Source of the DNA: Smallanthus sonchifolius
Taxonomy: Eukaryota; Streptophyta; Magnoliopsida; Asterales; Asteraceae
Direction: 5' to 3'
Assembly: GCA_023525975.1 (NCBI GenBank)
Contig: CM042034.1
Location: forward strand, 9,927,501 to 9,991,500
Length of the DNA: 64,000 bases
A program made the translations under genes and the position numbers. The notes under the pieces were generated by a model. It saw nothing but the letters and a program-made list of their open reading frames with translations, was not told the DNA's origin and searched no databases. This document shows, one piece after another, positions 1 through 9,980 of this stretch (positions are counted from its first letter, which is position 1; every line of letters starts with the position of its first letter).

Positions 1-7
1 ACATGTC

Positions 8-152
8 TTATTCAAAGTTCATCATGCCAATTGATTCAACTAGATATCGAAATCTTGCTTCATCAAAAGGTTTAGTGAATAAATCAGCATATTGCTCATT
101 TGTGTGAACCTTGGATAGGACAATTCTCTTTTTCTCTGCACATGGGAAATAT
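8..152 (-). pseudogene. Copia pol remnant: C-terminal end of RNase H
   Basis: Read on the minus strand, this stretch encodes the last ~45 residues of a Ty1/copia polyprotein, with the hallmark series VHTNEQYADLFTKPFDEARF followed by a short tail and a stop at 10-8. This is the RNase H terminus that normally lies more than 3 kb downstream of gag. Here it follows the gag stop directly, in another reading frame, so protease, integrase, reverse transcriptase and most of RNase H are missing. The stop and reading frame are seen in the sequence. An internal deletion is the inference. Confidence 0.8.
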
Positions 153-2327
153 CTAATTAGTGGGAGGAACATTGTAGCTTGCAGCATTGTAGATAATAGT
201 TGCTAATTTGCCATTGTCAGCAAGCTTGCAGTTAATGGAATCACTTGTTATGCTTGGAGATTGTTTGACCCTCCATTGCTGTGCTGGTGGTCTTCTAGCT
301 TTCTTTACATTGTCGGCAGAAGATTTTGTTGCTAACAATTTTGGCTTATTTGCAGTCGATTTTGTTGCTGCTGATGCAGTTGTTTTTGATTTTCCTTTGT
401 CAGCAGCAGAGACTTTTGCTGCTGAAGGCTTTGCTTTTGGTTTCCCTTTGTCAGCAGTGGATATTTTTGCTACTGAAGGCTTAACCTTAGATTTTCTAGC
501 CTTTTTAGGATCAGCAGCAGTTTTGTTCACTGCTGTTGGAGTAAACCTAGATGAGCACTTTGCAAACTGGTTGAATGGATTAAACCTGCATTTGGCAGCA
601 AAGTGGTCTGATTCACCACAAATGATACAGGTTTGTTTGGGCTTAGGAACCTTCACTCTTGGAGGAGATAGAGACTCCCTGAACTTTGTTGCCTTTGCAT
701 CATAGCTTCTCACCTGTTTATTTTTTTTGGTCTTTTCAAAGGCATGTTGCTTTGAGTTTCGTTGGTATTCCAGATAATGAAAGCAAGTGCTGGCAGTGTG
801 ATTATATCTGCCACAAACAAGGCAAGATAGAGCTGTTTTGTCCCTTTGAAAGTACACATAGTCCTTTCTTTGCAACAGATCCTTGAAGTTCCATGGATGA
901 GCTTTGTTATGTTCAAAAGTGGCTTCTTCTAGGGTCTTTTGAACATATGGAACTTTTTCTTCAGGCTTACGACGTATATCAAATACCTTCCTTTTTGGGA
1001 TCGGCTTTGACTGAGGGTTGGGGTCTGTAGGTCCTGATGTCTGTTCCTTTGCACTTTTTAGCTTTCTTCCACCTGGAGGATAGCTGATCTTGATCTGTTT
1101 GAATGGTACAGGGGCTGGAACAGCTGGAAGAACAGCAGGAACTGCCACTCTATTCAGAATAGCTTCAGATGAGGATGCACTGGTTTCATCATGGTCTAAG
1201 TAGGTTGACTCAGATTCCGATGAGGTAGTGCATTCTTCAACGAAGGGTTCATCCGTTGAAGGATCAAGATTTTGGTTTGCAGTGTCAAGATGTTCAACAT
1301 TGAAGCTTGGTTCGTATATGGCAACATAATCAGCAGGAGGTGCGACGGTTTTATACTGGTTGGCATGATATCCCAAACCAGTTTTTACATTTTCATGGAT
1401 TTGAATATCCAAAAGTCTTTGCAGCTTTTTGGATGCAAATTCATATTTTTCCACATGGACCTTTTGGTCTGCCAATTCATCCCTTGCAGCTTTTAACTTA
1501 ACCAGAATATCATCAATTTGAGTTTCAAGGTTTGTTTGTTCATGTTTTAATGATGAAATTTCTTTCTTTAAACAATCATTCTTTTCCTTGTAACTATTTT
1601 CAACCTTTTTAAAATCAGATTTCATTTGGTGAAATTCTTCATTTTGATCTATGAGCTTCTGGTTATGTTTCCTATATCCAAGGACTTTATCAATGCACTC
1701 TTGAGTACATAGATTTTCATATACCTTTGGTGGTACCTCTGATGTGTCTGAAGTTAGAGAGGATACCTCTAATGTGTCTGCCATGAGAGCTTGATTGTTG
1801 GCAGAAAGATCCTCAGGCTGGAAGCTCCAGTCAAAGTCAGTAGTTCCAACTTTTGCACGGGCTGCAGTTTGTGCTGGAGGATTGACTTGTTGCTGTTGTT
1901 GGTGTCTTGGCTGAGCTTGGTGTGCTTGTCTGGTAGGATAGTAGTCGCTTGAACTAGGACCTGAGTGGTCAGAGTGAAGCGCGGGAGAGGTGCTGGAAGA
2001 GGCTGATTGATGGCTTGAGCTTCTTTCTTTGGCTTGAATTATTTCTAATTCATAGGCTTTTAGCATACAAAAGAGCTCGGTCATCTGCATAGTCTTCAGA
2101 TTCTCAGTTCTTCTTATTGACACTGTGTAAAGTGTCCAGCAACTAGGAAGAGATCTGATGAACCTTTTGAGAATGTCTTCATTCTCCAGTTTCACCTTAG
2201 AGCACTGCAGCTCTCCTACCAAGTAAATGTACCTGTTATACACTCTGGTTAGTGACTCACCTTCATTGCAGACAAAGTTTTCGTATTGCTGCTTCAGGAT
2301 GTCTTCAAGCCCGTTGCTTTGTGCCAT
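153..2327 (-). CDS. Copia-type gag protein (non-autonomous element)
   Basis: A 724-aa open frame starting at the ATG at 2327 (MAQSNG). The upstream in-frame extension begins at a TTG and lies in the leader, so I did not use it. The N-terminal ~90 residues match the second half of the plant copia gag domain (UBN2-like: an ESLTRVYNRY region, then ...FIRSLP...W). The first ~100 residues normal for this gag are absent. A Gln/Ser-rich linker and a coiled-coil stretch follow (about residues 200-330). Two CX2CX4HX4C zinc knuckles start near residues 502 (CLVCGRYNH) and 567 (CIICGESDH). The tail is Lys/Ala/Ser-rich with repeated AADKGK-type units. Gag would coat the element RNA and form virus-like particles. 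The frame is open throughout, which suggests it was recently functional. Confidence 0.8.
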   Translation of the reverse strand: MAQSNGLEDILKQQYENFVCNEGESLTRVYNRYIYLVGELQCSKVKLENEDILKRFIRSLPSCWTLYTVSIRRTENLKTMQMTELFCMLKAYELEIIQAKERSSSHQSASSSTSPALHSDHSGPSSSDYYPTRQAHQAQPRHQQQQQVNPPAQTAARAKVGTTDFDWSFQPEDLSANNQALMADTLEVSSLTSDTSEVPPKVYENLCTQECIDKVLGYRKHNQKLIDQNEEFHQMKSDFKKVENSYKEKNDCLKKEISSLKHEQTNLETQIDDILVKLKAARDELADQKVHVEKYEFASKKLQRLLDIQIHENVKTGLGYHANQYKTVAPPADYVAIYEPSFNVEHLDTANQNLDPSTDEPFVEECTTSSESESTYLDHDETSASSSEAILNRVAVPAVLPAVPAPVPFKQIKISYPPGGRKLKSAKEQTSGPTDPNPQSKPIPKRKVFDIRRKPEEKVPYVQKTLEEATFEHNKAHPWNFKDLLQRKDYVYFQRDKTALSCLVCGRYNHTASTCFHYLEYQRNSKQHAFEKTKKNKQVRSYDAKATKFRESLSPPRVKVPKPKQTCIICGESDHFAAKCRFNPFNQFAKCSSRFTPTAVNKTAADPKKARKSKVKPSVAKISTADKGKPKAKPSAAKVSAADKGKSKTTASAATKSTANKPKLLATKSSADNVKKARRPPAQQWRVKQSPSITSDSINCKLADNGKLATIIYNAASYNVPPTN

Positions 2328-2410
2328 TTTGTTTTGATGTGACTTGATCAAGAATAGAGTTTTGAATAGAATCAGAAAGTGATTAAACAAATGTTAGTTT
2401 GTTTAATCTT

Positions 2411-2432
2411 GAGCCAAAGCTCTGATACCACT
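2411..2432 (-). other. Primer binding site of the copia element
   Basis: On the minus strand this reads TGGTATCAGAGC plus flanking bases, the standard complement of the initiator tRNA-Met 3' end used by plant copia elements. It sits directly next to the LTR edge at 2433 and about 85 bp before the gag ATG, which sets the orientation of the element. Confidence 0.9.
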
Positions 2433-3207
2433 TGTAGGATCGTGAGATTACAAGGTGATTCTATTCTAGTTGATATTGGCGGAAACAATAGCAACTAACA
2501 AAGTAAACAAGTAAAACAGCAAGAATACTGATAAATGCACTGTTGTATTGATCTGCTGTGATTACAGGATTACAAGCAAAAACTCTTTCAAGGCACTTTG
2601 AAAGCAAACTAAAAAGCACATTCAAGCACACTCAAGCACACTTACTATGAAGTGTTTACACAGTATTTATAGTAACTCAGAATCAAGACAAACCCTTGAT
2701 TCTGAGGATCAGATCGAACACAGACCGTTGATCTTGTTTATTAATCTAAATTATACGCAAAGGCTAATCTAGATAACTTTATTGAAGCGTCTTCTTAGGC
2801 ATCATTGTTTGCATGCTTGGAGACGCGCAACAAGGTCCTTTATTGGTTGCACCACTGAGGTTCCTTCTGCTTGGAGTGTGGCAGTTGCTTTTGCAGAAAG
2901 TTGTCAGAGACGCTTGGCATGGATAGTCAGCTGCAACGTTTGGTCTTCAGTGAATAAAGCTATCAGCAGCAAAGTTGAGAATACTGCTGCTGATAAGCCC
3001 ATCAGCAGCAACTTGTGTTGAAGGCTGCTGATAAGCCTATCAGCAGCAACAAGTGTTGAGTGCTGCTGATAAGCCTATCAGCAGCAACAAGTGTTGAATG
3101 CTGCTGATAAGCCTATCAGCAGCAACAAGTGTTGACTGCTGCTGATAAGCCTATCAGCAGCAATTGTACTTAGAATAATTTGGTAGCAATCAGTCTTTGG
3201 TTCTACA
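2433..3207 (-). repeat. 5' LTR of the copia element (775 bp)
   Basis: The repeat starts TGTAG next to the primer binding site and ends CTACA, a matching 5-bp terminal inverted repeat with TG...CA ends. It contains an array of 38-bp hairpin units. The partner LTR lies beyond the left edge of the window, so LTR identity and the target-site duplication cannot be tested. If the edge is right, the 5 bases after it (TGTAT) would be one copy of the duplication. Confidence 0.75.
2985..3164. repeat. 38-bp tandem array of hairpin units inside the LTR
   Basis: Five units with exact 38-bp period; the GATAAGCC core recurs at 2992, 3030, 3068, 3106 and 3144. Each unit holds GCTGCTGATA-AGCC-TATCAGCAGC, a 10-bp stem with a 4-nt loop (the first unit differs by one base), separated by an AACAAGTGTTGA-like spacer. 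Confidence 0.9.
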
Positions 3208-3872
3208 TGTATGTAGTATAATCTCGTAAGAATTTCTCCTTGAAGGTAACTCCTTCAGGTCATGACGAGTAAGCATGCTGTCATGTGACAAGACGGGACT
3301 TAACAATCAAAGAATAAAGGTTATAGAGGAAAGTTTTTGAATCATGAATTTATGAAGTGTATAGTATTTGAGATGGTACTCTTTTAGTGCATATCACTAA
3401 GTAAGTACTTCGACATATCAAGAGAGATCTAAGCTCATTAATGTTTAGAGAAGTCATGCATTCCTATAAGGGAATACTCATCCCAAGAATTCCCAGGAAA
3501 GCATACGGGTCTAACGGTTGATTTGGATTTATACGAAATGCTTTCCTTGACAGAATTTCCCAGAATACAGGTATCCACCCTTCCGGTCCGCACAAGTTCT
3601 CGCACATTATCTAGAACTTAAATATTCTTGATGAGAGTTTAGTGGTGGATTTGAAGCCTAAGAACGTGTCCTCGATGTAGTAGCCTCTTGTAGCACGTAG
3701 GTAAGTAGAAATGTAGAATCTCCAAGCGTTCACGTATAAGATTTGAGAATAGAATGAGGAGAAAGTTCCTAGTAAAGGACATGAGATAACTCATGTTTGG
3801 GTCTCCTAAGTCATAGTCTAGGTCACGTGTCTAATAACCTAATTCCCTATAACCAAGGCTCTGATATCAATC
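3208..3872 (-). mobile_element. Internal part of a second LTR retrotransposon, with PBS
   Basis: No open frame is seen. At 3859-3870 the minus strand reads TTGATATCAGAG, a one-mismatch version of the tRNA-Met primer binding site, directly beside an LTR edge at 3873. The sequence between 3208 and 3858 would therefore be the untranslated leader of a minus-strand element that was cut by the copia insertion ending at 3207. The family is uncertain. Confidence 0.5.
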
Positions 3873-4968
3873 TGTCACACCCCAATCGACGGCGGATTAT
3901 ACGTCGGGGCAGACGCGGTTGTTCAATAGCACAAGGTTGACTATTAAAGTTTCAATAGTTTTATTAAATAACTTCAAGGTTCCAATACAAAGAATAAATC
4001 AAATACATAACAAGAATACAAGTCTAATTGATTAAGCATTCTAGGTCCAAGCATCCTATGTGATCACAATAAAGTCTCACGTTGTAGTACCTAAAACATG
4101 TGAAAGAATCTGTCAACTACAAAATAGTTGGTGAGATACAAAGGTTTTGACACAGTTTAACAAGGATTTGAAAATAATTACAATTCACTATGATATATGC
4201 ATTCTATAATGTAAGTATGAGAACAAGTATCTTAAACATTGTGCACTTCAACCCTCCAACCAAGTTTAGGCATAACCCGCAGGTTACCCTTATAAGTTTC
4301 AAGTTTAAAGTTTAATTCAGTAACAATCACCAAGGGCTCCCCCCCCCCCCCCGAAGGGGTCAATCAATCAAGGTGGATTAGTCAAATACAATAGATCTAT
4401 CATTGTTACTATAGGCTTGATCAAAGTTAATGAATGTGCTAGTTTTAAGTTTAATCTAAGCATACAAGTCTCAAGTTTAACATAAGAATAAACACGTAGT
4501 CATAGTTGTACAAGAATCGTATAAGTTTAAGAATTTTGAACATGTTTCACCCCAAAAGCATAGAAAGGAAAAAGGGGCTAAGTATACTCACATGGATTGA
4601 TGAAGAGTATCCGATAAGAGTAAGTTTGCAAGACTTTGAGGGAGAATATCCTCACAATAAGCCTAAGTATGCAAGTCTAAAAATTTAAGTAAACGTCTAA
4701 GACAAAGATCTAGGATTTCAAGATTTGACTAGGGTTCCAATTGGGAGACGGGAAAGTTTGCGTTTATGAAGCTTAAATCAAGTTTAAACCAAGGGTTTTG
4801 AGTGAATGACTCAAGGTGTAATAAGTTTATTAGTTTTAAAAGTCTCACAATTACACAAAATGGTGATAATAATCGAACAAAGTTTTCTAAGTATTTATAA
4901 ATATATTAAGGGTAAGACTAAATAATTATTAAAGAATAGAATTTGCCAAGGGCGTTGCTAGCCACTCA
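3873..4968 (-). repeat. LTR of the second retrotransposon; right edge approximate
   Basis: It begins TGTCACACCCC immediately beside the primer-binding-site-like sequence. This opening is like that of the solo LTR at 46886, but the rest is not obviously alike. A plausible CA end is at 4968, but I could not confirm it with a second LTR or a target duplication. A 14-base C run lies at 4339-4352. No coding potential. Confidence 0.45.
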
Positions 4969-5181
4969 TGATCAGATCAACGTGAACGAGAAGAAAGGAG
5001 TCGTTGAGGCTCGTTGACTGATGAAGAAAGAGCCGTTGAGCTTTATTTTAAGTAAAAATTAATAATAAAAAAACTATAAATATCAATCTTTCACACTTTA
5101 ATTTTACCTCACAATTTTACAAATTCTACTATTCTTCTACTCATCTTTTTATACAAATTCTATTCTTCTCCTACAACCAAC

Positions 5182-6349
5182 ATGAACCCGAACAACCTGT
5201 GGTTAAACCTCTACAATCCGAACTACCCGAATAGCCCGTGGGTCGACTATTACATCCCCCAACCATTAGAACATAACCCGATGTTGACGTTTGCGAATTG
5301 GAGTCAATATCTGACTTCATCTCCGCCTACACCCGACTTTATTCCGGAAACACAACCAAATCCCGAATTTGTTGCCGAAACACAACGCAACCTCAATCCT
5401 GAAAAAGCAGCCATATCACATAAAAAAACAACTTCCTCAGCTAAAGGGACCGTACGAACACGATGTGAGAAGTGGAACCCAGATGAGGAACTGACATTGA
5501 CTCGCTCGTGGGTCGACGTGTCCAAGGATCCTGTTATTGGCAATGTTAATTTTTTTATTAATAATGTTTATTTATTAATGCTATTTTATGTTAATAATGT
5601 TTTTATTAGTAATGTTAATTTTATTATTATTATTATTAGTGTTTATTTATTAGTATTATTATTATTTTATTTGTTATAGGAATCAACAACAAATCCAACA
5701 TTTTTTGGAAACGAGTTCGAGAAAAGTTTCTTAACGCAATGAGCCGGGGAGAATACCGTACATCCGATATGATATCGTCCAAGTGGAGGATATTCGGCTA
5801 AAGGTTGGAAAGCGATATCTATAACAACAGATACATCAACTGACGTAGTGGTGCAAGTGACATGAATATTTTTCAAGAATAATGTGAGGAATATAAAAAT
5901 GAAATGGGCATGGTGTTTACTACGGTCAAACCTTGGGTTGTTTTGATAAATTATTTGAAGTGGACGAAAGTCCTGTTAATGGGACCATCATCAAAACGAT
6001 CAAAAGCATCATCCGATAACGAAATTAGTAGTCAACCTACTTTAGATGGGAGTAGTCACATTAACCTCAACGACAAGAAAGATGGGTTTGAAGCTCCAGA
6101 GAACCAATTCGCCCTCACAGAAGGAATAACAAAAGTAAACAGACAACAACCTCTATAGAGTCCTGACTACAAACAAACTTTGGCTAATACATCAGAGAAG
6201 ATAAACAAGTTTAATGACTTAAGTGAGAACGTAAGACAAAAAACCATGGATATGAACTGTATTTTATGAACATAGACCATTTAGTAGATGAGAAACGTGA
6301 ACAATACGAGAAGATGAAAAAACAAATTAAGGAGAAATATGATATGTAA
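5182..6349 (+). pseudogene. Decayed Myb/trihelix-like transposon-type protein
   Basis: Exon 1 (5182 to about 5545) opens MNPNNLWLNLYNPNYPNSPW and ends with a Myb-like KWNPDEELTLTRSWVDVSKD stretch. A T-rich segment with gt...ag ends (to 5679) looks like an intron. The next segment reads FWKRVREKFLNAMSRGEYR in one frame, then hits a stop (at 5800-5802) and frame changes before the YNNRYI and EEYKNEMG pieces and a C-terminal tail (KRSKASSDNE... near 5995, EKYDM stop at 6347). The order Myb-like helix, FW..V...F, SKW, YN...Y, KRxK is that of plant PIF/Harbinger ORF1 or trihelix-like 'glutathione S-transferase T3-like' proteins. Several stops and frameshifts make it non-functional. The ends of the host element were not found. 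Confidence 0.6.
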
Positions 6350-6617
6350 TAATTTTAGTAATAATTTTAGTATTATTATGTTTTAAAATCATTTTGTAAT
6401 GTTTAAAAGAATTAGTATTATGATGGTTTTTTTATAAGTAGTTTTATTTTTAAATAAATTATTATTTAAAATTAAATAAACAAATAAAAAAATTAATGAT
6501 TAAATAATTATTACAAAAACTGTTCACAATCACTAGACCACTGCACATCTTAGTGAGTTTGACCGCGTCCCATTTGCGTGAAGCCTACGTGACATAACTT
6601 TTGCTCACACTCATTAA

Positions 6618-7089
6618 CAAGGCCGGCCCTGGGGTAGGCCGAGCCGGCCCGCCAGCCAGGGCCCATTTTTTTAAGGGGTCTAAAATTTTATATATATGTT
6701 TTTTTTATAAAATTTTATATGCCGGTTTTATATATTGGGACCTTTTTATAAAACTTAAAAACATATTGGGCACTTTTTATGATGGTTGGACCATAATCCG
6801 TTTAATATTTATAATGTAAATATGTAATGGTTGATTGGTTGGACCCTAATCCAGTAATCAATCTAATCTTTATAATGTAAATATGTAATGGTTGGACCCT
6901 AATCTTTATAAAGAAATTAGAAACCATCGACTGTTAAAAAAAAGGACGAATTGAATAACAGAAGAAAAATGACCCTAATCTTGCTATAACGTTAATCGTC
7001 GTTTAAAAAAGAGTTAATTTATATATTTTGTTCTTAGGGGCCTTTTTTTTTGCTCGGCCGGAACACTTAAATCCTCAAGTCCGGCCTTG
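6618..7089. mobile_element. hAT-type MITE (472 bp)
   Basis: Terminal inverted repeats CAAGGCCGG/CCGGCCTTG are perfect over 9 bp. A further inner match follows (GGCCGAGC on the left, its counterpart on the right). Flanking 8-bp target duplications CTCATTAA (6610-6617) and CTTATTAA (7090-7097) agree at 7 of 8 bases. CA...TG ends and an 8-bp duplication are the hAT signature. There is no transposase. A second, shorter member lies at 44704-44967. Confidence 0.85.
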
Positions 7090-7331
7090 CTTATTAAACT
7101 ATTATTCATACCCTTACATTCAATAAACCATTACACATAATATAATAATAAATATAAATAAGCTAAATAGCTGTTTAAGTTGCTTTTTCATTAAAGTTTA
7201 ATATTCGATATTTTCATCAAATGATGCAAATCAAAATTATTATTTTTTATGGCGACATTCAGTCTTCATGTTATCTATATTTTAAGGGGACTACTAACCA
7301 CACACGGAGAATGCTAATCGGACTTGGTCAT

Positions 7332-7572
7332 ATACGCATCGTATAGGGCAATACGATGCGTATAGCCCTTCACAATTTCTCATGCCCGACATCCTCGTAC
7401 AACCTGGTCATTCCAATCCTATACGCATCGTATAGGACAATACGATGCGTATAGGGTACGAGGTACTTTCTGCAACTAGTCATCCATCAACTCGTTATAC
7501 GCTCCGTATAGATCCATACGCAGCGTATAACTCGTACCCTATACGCACCGTATTGGCCTATACGATGCGTAT
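7332..7572. repeat. Left subterminal array of paired ATACG-N3-CGTAT sites
   Basis: Eight 13-bp imperfect palindromes of form ATACG-N3-CGTAT occur as four pairs starting at 7332/7351, 7421/7440, 7497/7516 and 7541/7560. Every pair is exactly 19 bp start to start. Centre triplets are mostly CAT or ATG. These are candidate transposase-binding sites (inference). Confidence 0.85.
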
Positions 7573-8096
7573 AGGGCCCAAATTTTGTGTATTTAATGAC
7601 ACACGATATTCTCATTCGAACGTATACTTTCAAAAGAAAATTCCAAACAATCTCACAAAAATTATAAACATGTCTTGGTGGTGGGATGGTAACTACGGTT
7701 TTCAGGTATATTCTAACGAGTCGGTGGAAAACAACCCGCAAAGTTTTGGCGTTCAAGAGGTGAACCGAGAGGAGGTCTCGTCCGACGTTTATTCTCATCA
7801 ACGGGTAAGGCTTCCAGATTTGAACGAGCCACTGAGCAATCCCGAGTTCGTATACGGTGAACCGTCTTACCTTACACAGCCCACGAACGACTACGTATAC
7901 GGTGAAGTCTCATACCCGACACAACAAACCGACGACTACGTATACGGTGAAGTCTCATACCCGACACAACAAACCGACGACTTCGTGTCCGAAGACGAGG
8001 AACAAAACCATCAAAACGTGTCGTATAAAACTGACCAGAATTTTCAGTCTCGTGAACAGTTGGTGGATTGGGCGGTCAGGATAGGACGTGAGAATG

Positions 8097-8149
8097 GTTG
8101 CAAAAGTGTATGGAGCCGCGTGTGATAGTAACAGACAGGGACAAAGCTC
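8097..8149. repeat. 53-bp duplication within the transposase (copy 1)
   Basis: Matches 8398-8450 at 52 of 53 bases. The downstream copy sits in its proper place (QKCMEPRVIVIDRDKA); this upstream copy replaces the rest of the DNA-binding region. The short motif ATCCGAAATC follows this copy and recurs near 8195, suggesting a template-switch or end-joining event. Confidence 0.85.
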
Positions 8150-8458
8150 ATCCGAAATCCTGCCACAAATATTGTGGAGAAGATATTCTTTGTTCATCCG
8201 AAATCGTGTGAGATGTGGCGTGCGTTCCCGCACGTGTTGATGATTGATGCGACTTACAAAACAAACATGTATAGACTTCCATTTGTCCAAGTGGTCGGTG
8301 TGACCTCCACACACCAGTCGTTTTGCGTCGCTCATGCATTTATATCAAAAGAACGAGAGGAAAACTTCGCCTGGGTGCTACTGCAAATAAAAGCAATGTT
8401 GCAAAAGTGTATGGAGCCGCGTGTGATAGTAATAGACAGGGACAAAGCTCTTATGAAC

Positions 8459-8552
8459 AAAACTAGTAGTTTCGATTGAACAAAAGTTCAACCGAAACTA
8501 GTAGTTTCAATTGAACAAAAGTTCAACCGAAACTAGTAGTTTCGATACTGGA
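8459..8552. repeat. 35-bp triple repeat made of two palindromes
   Basis: ACTAGTAG recurs at a 35-bp period (8463, 8498, 8533 by its C). Each unit joins GAAACTAGTAGTTTC (a 15-bp palindrome) to TTGAACAAAAGTTCAA (6-bp stem, 4-nt loop). The third unit is partial. The array sits in the transposase where the part containing the catalytic Glu should be. Confidence 0.85.
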
Positions 8553-9589
8553 ATTTCGATTGACAGCATCAGTCTCAAAATTATACCCAACATTGAATAA
8601 TTATTAAATATTTAAATATTTATTCAATATTTTTCCAGGAGTTATACATTATGTGACTAAAAATTGGTTGGACCCGTATAAAGAAAAGTTTGTATCCGCC
8701 TGGTCCAACAAAAACCTCAATTTTGGTCAACAAACAACGAACCGAGTCGAGAGCCAGCATTCGCTTTTAAAGAGTTATCTTAGAAATGCTAACAGCTCCC
8801 TAGATAGACTTGTTGGGTTTGTTGATGAAATTGTAACAGATCAATATTATCAATTACAGTTTGCGTTTGGAACAAGCCTCATAAGAAAAATGGATAGCCA
8901 CATAGCTATTGAATTGTTTGATAACCTGCACGGTAAGGTTTCACATAAAGCTCTAAATTTGTTAGAAAACGAGTGGTACAAGTTATCACATATACGGAAA
9001 CAAAATGCAACGTGTGGTTGCCAACTTTTCAATAGCTGTGGGTTGCCGTGTGCTTGTCGTCTGGCAAGTATCGAAGCTACATGTGGCAGAATCCCGCTAG
9101 ATGCGTTGGACGTCTTCTGGAGGAAACTTGATTTAAAACCGTCGTTTGTCGATGATGAAAATGTAGACGTGGATAAAGTACTTGGTCAAGTGAGAAACAA
9201 AATTATTTCAGAACCTGATCAGGTCAAAAGAAGTATGCTGTCGAGAATCGCAGGGGTGGTCTTTCCGAGCAAAAGTAACAAGAAAGCGCATGTGGTATAA
9301 GAAGATACTCGCGGTCGTCCAACTTTGAAAAAGCAACAACAAAGGAAACAGGATGTCGCGAGAAACAGCTCATTCACAGGATACCAACAAAGCAAATGTG
9401 ACCCTGCGAGACACAGCTCGTACATTGCGTCACAAGACTCGATACAAGCGAGTTCGGTCATTCAACACCGTCGTCCAACGAAGGGTAAAGGAAAGCAACC
9501 ACAAGATGATAACGCCTATCTTGGTTTTCCATTGATTATGGGGAAAGATGCGGTTAACAATATAAATTGTTTTAAGGATGCGGTTAACA

Positions 9590-9821
9590 ATACGTGGCGT
9601 ATAGTTCGTCTGAGGAAGACGATGAAGCCATACGCCACGTATAGATATATACGTTGCGTATGGCTCATGTTCTCGGCAACTTGGCCCGCGTATGGCCTGA
9701 TTGCCCGCGTATGGCTAAGTTTGCCCGGTAACTAGCCTGTGTATGGCTTGGTTGCCCTGCGTATGACTTGGTTTACCCGGTAACAGCCTATACGCCACGT
9801 ATAAGGCTATACGTGGCGTAT
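9590..9821. repeat. Middle block of ATACG-N3-CGTAT sites
   Basis: Sites start at 9590, 9630, 9649, 9790 and 9809. Two pairs (9630/9649 and 9790/9809) keep the 19-bp spacing. Centres are mainly TGG/CCA-like (CGTGGCG/CGCCACG), as in the right block and unlike the left block. Looser GCCCGCGTATGG copies lie between them. The block directly precedes the second ORF. Just before it, GATGCGGTTAACAATA is repeated 30 bp apart. Confidence 0.85.
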
Positions 9822-9980
9822 AGGTTTAAAATAAAAAAAATAAAATTATTATTATTATTTATTATTAAAAATAAAAAAAACAATATATTATTATTATTTA
9901 AAATTAAAAACAATATATTATTATTATTTAATTTTTATTATTTAAAATTAAAAACAATATATTATTATTATTTATCAGAT

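Larger units (their letters stand above)
7670..9566 (+). pseudogene. MULE transposase (FAR1-like family), inactivated
   Basis: It starts at the ATG at 7670 (MSWWWDG). An N-terminal region has three YGEVSYPTQ-like tandem repeats (near 7850-7985). Next comes the start of a FAR1-type DNA-binding region (REQLVDWAVRIGRENG), which breaks off at 8097 into a misplaced copy of downstream sequence. The MULE catalytic core resumes near 8155 with the first Asp in FPHVLMIDATYKTN and the second in VIVIDRDKALMN. A second break (8455-8640) removes the stretch expected to hold the catalytic Glu. The C-terminal part (8650-9300) has an NRVESQHS block and a SWIM-like zinc finger CGCQLF..CGLPCAC. A TAA at 9298-9300 interrupts the frame, but EDTRGRPTLKKQQ continues in the same frame after it. 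It cannot encode an active enzyme. Confidence 0.8.

Noticed and set aside
208..705. 165-aa + strand open frame
   Set aside because: Antisense shadow of the gag gene; its repeats mirror the AADKGK units of gag.
4339..4352. 14-base C run as a functional element
   Set aside because: A homopolymer in a decayed LTR; could be a length error, no function supported.
9768..9980. N-terminal extension of the Athila-like ORF
   Set aside because: Translation of an AT-rich spacer (runs of Leu, Tyr, Asn, Lys) and of palindrome sites; the ATG at 9981 gives the coherent protein.
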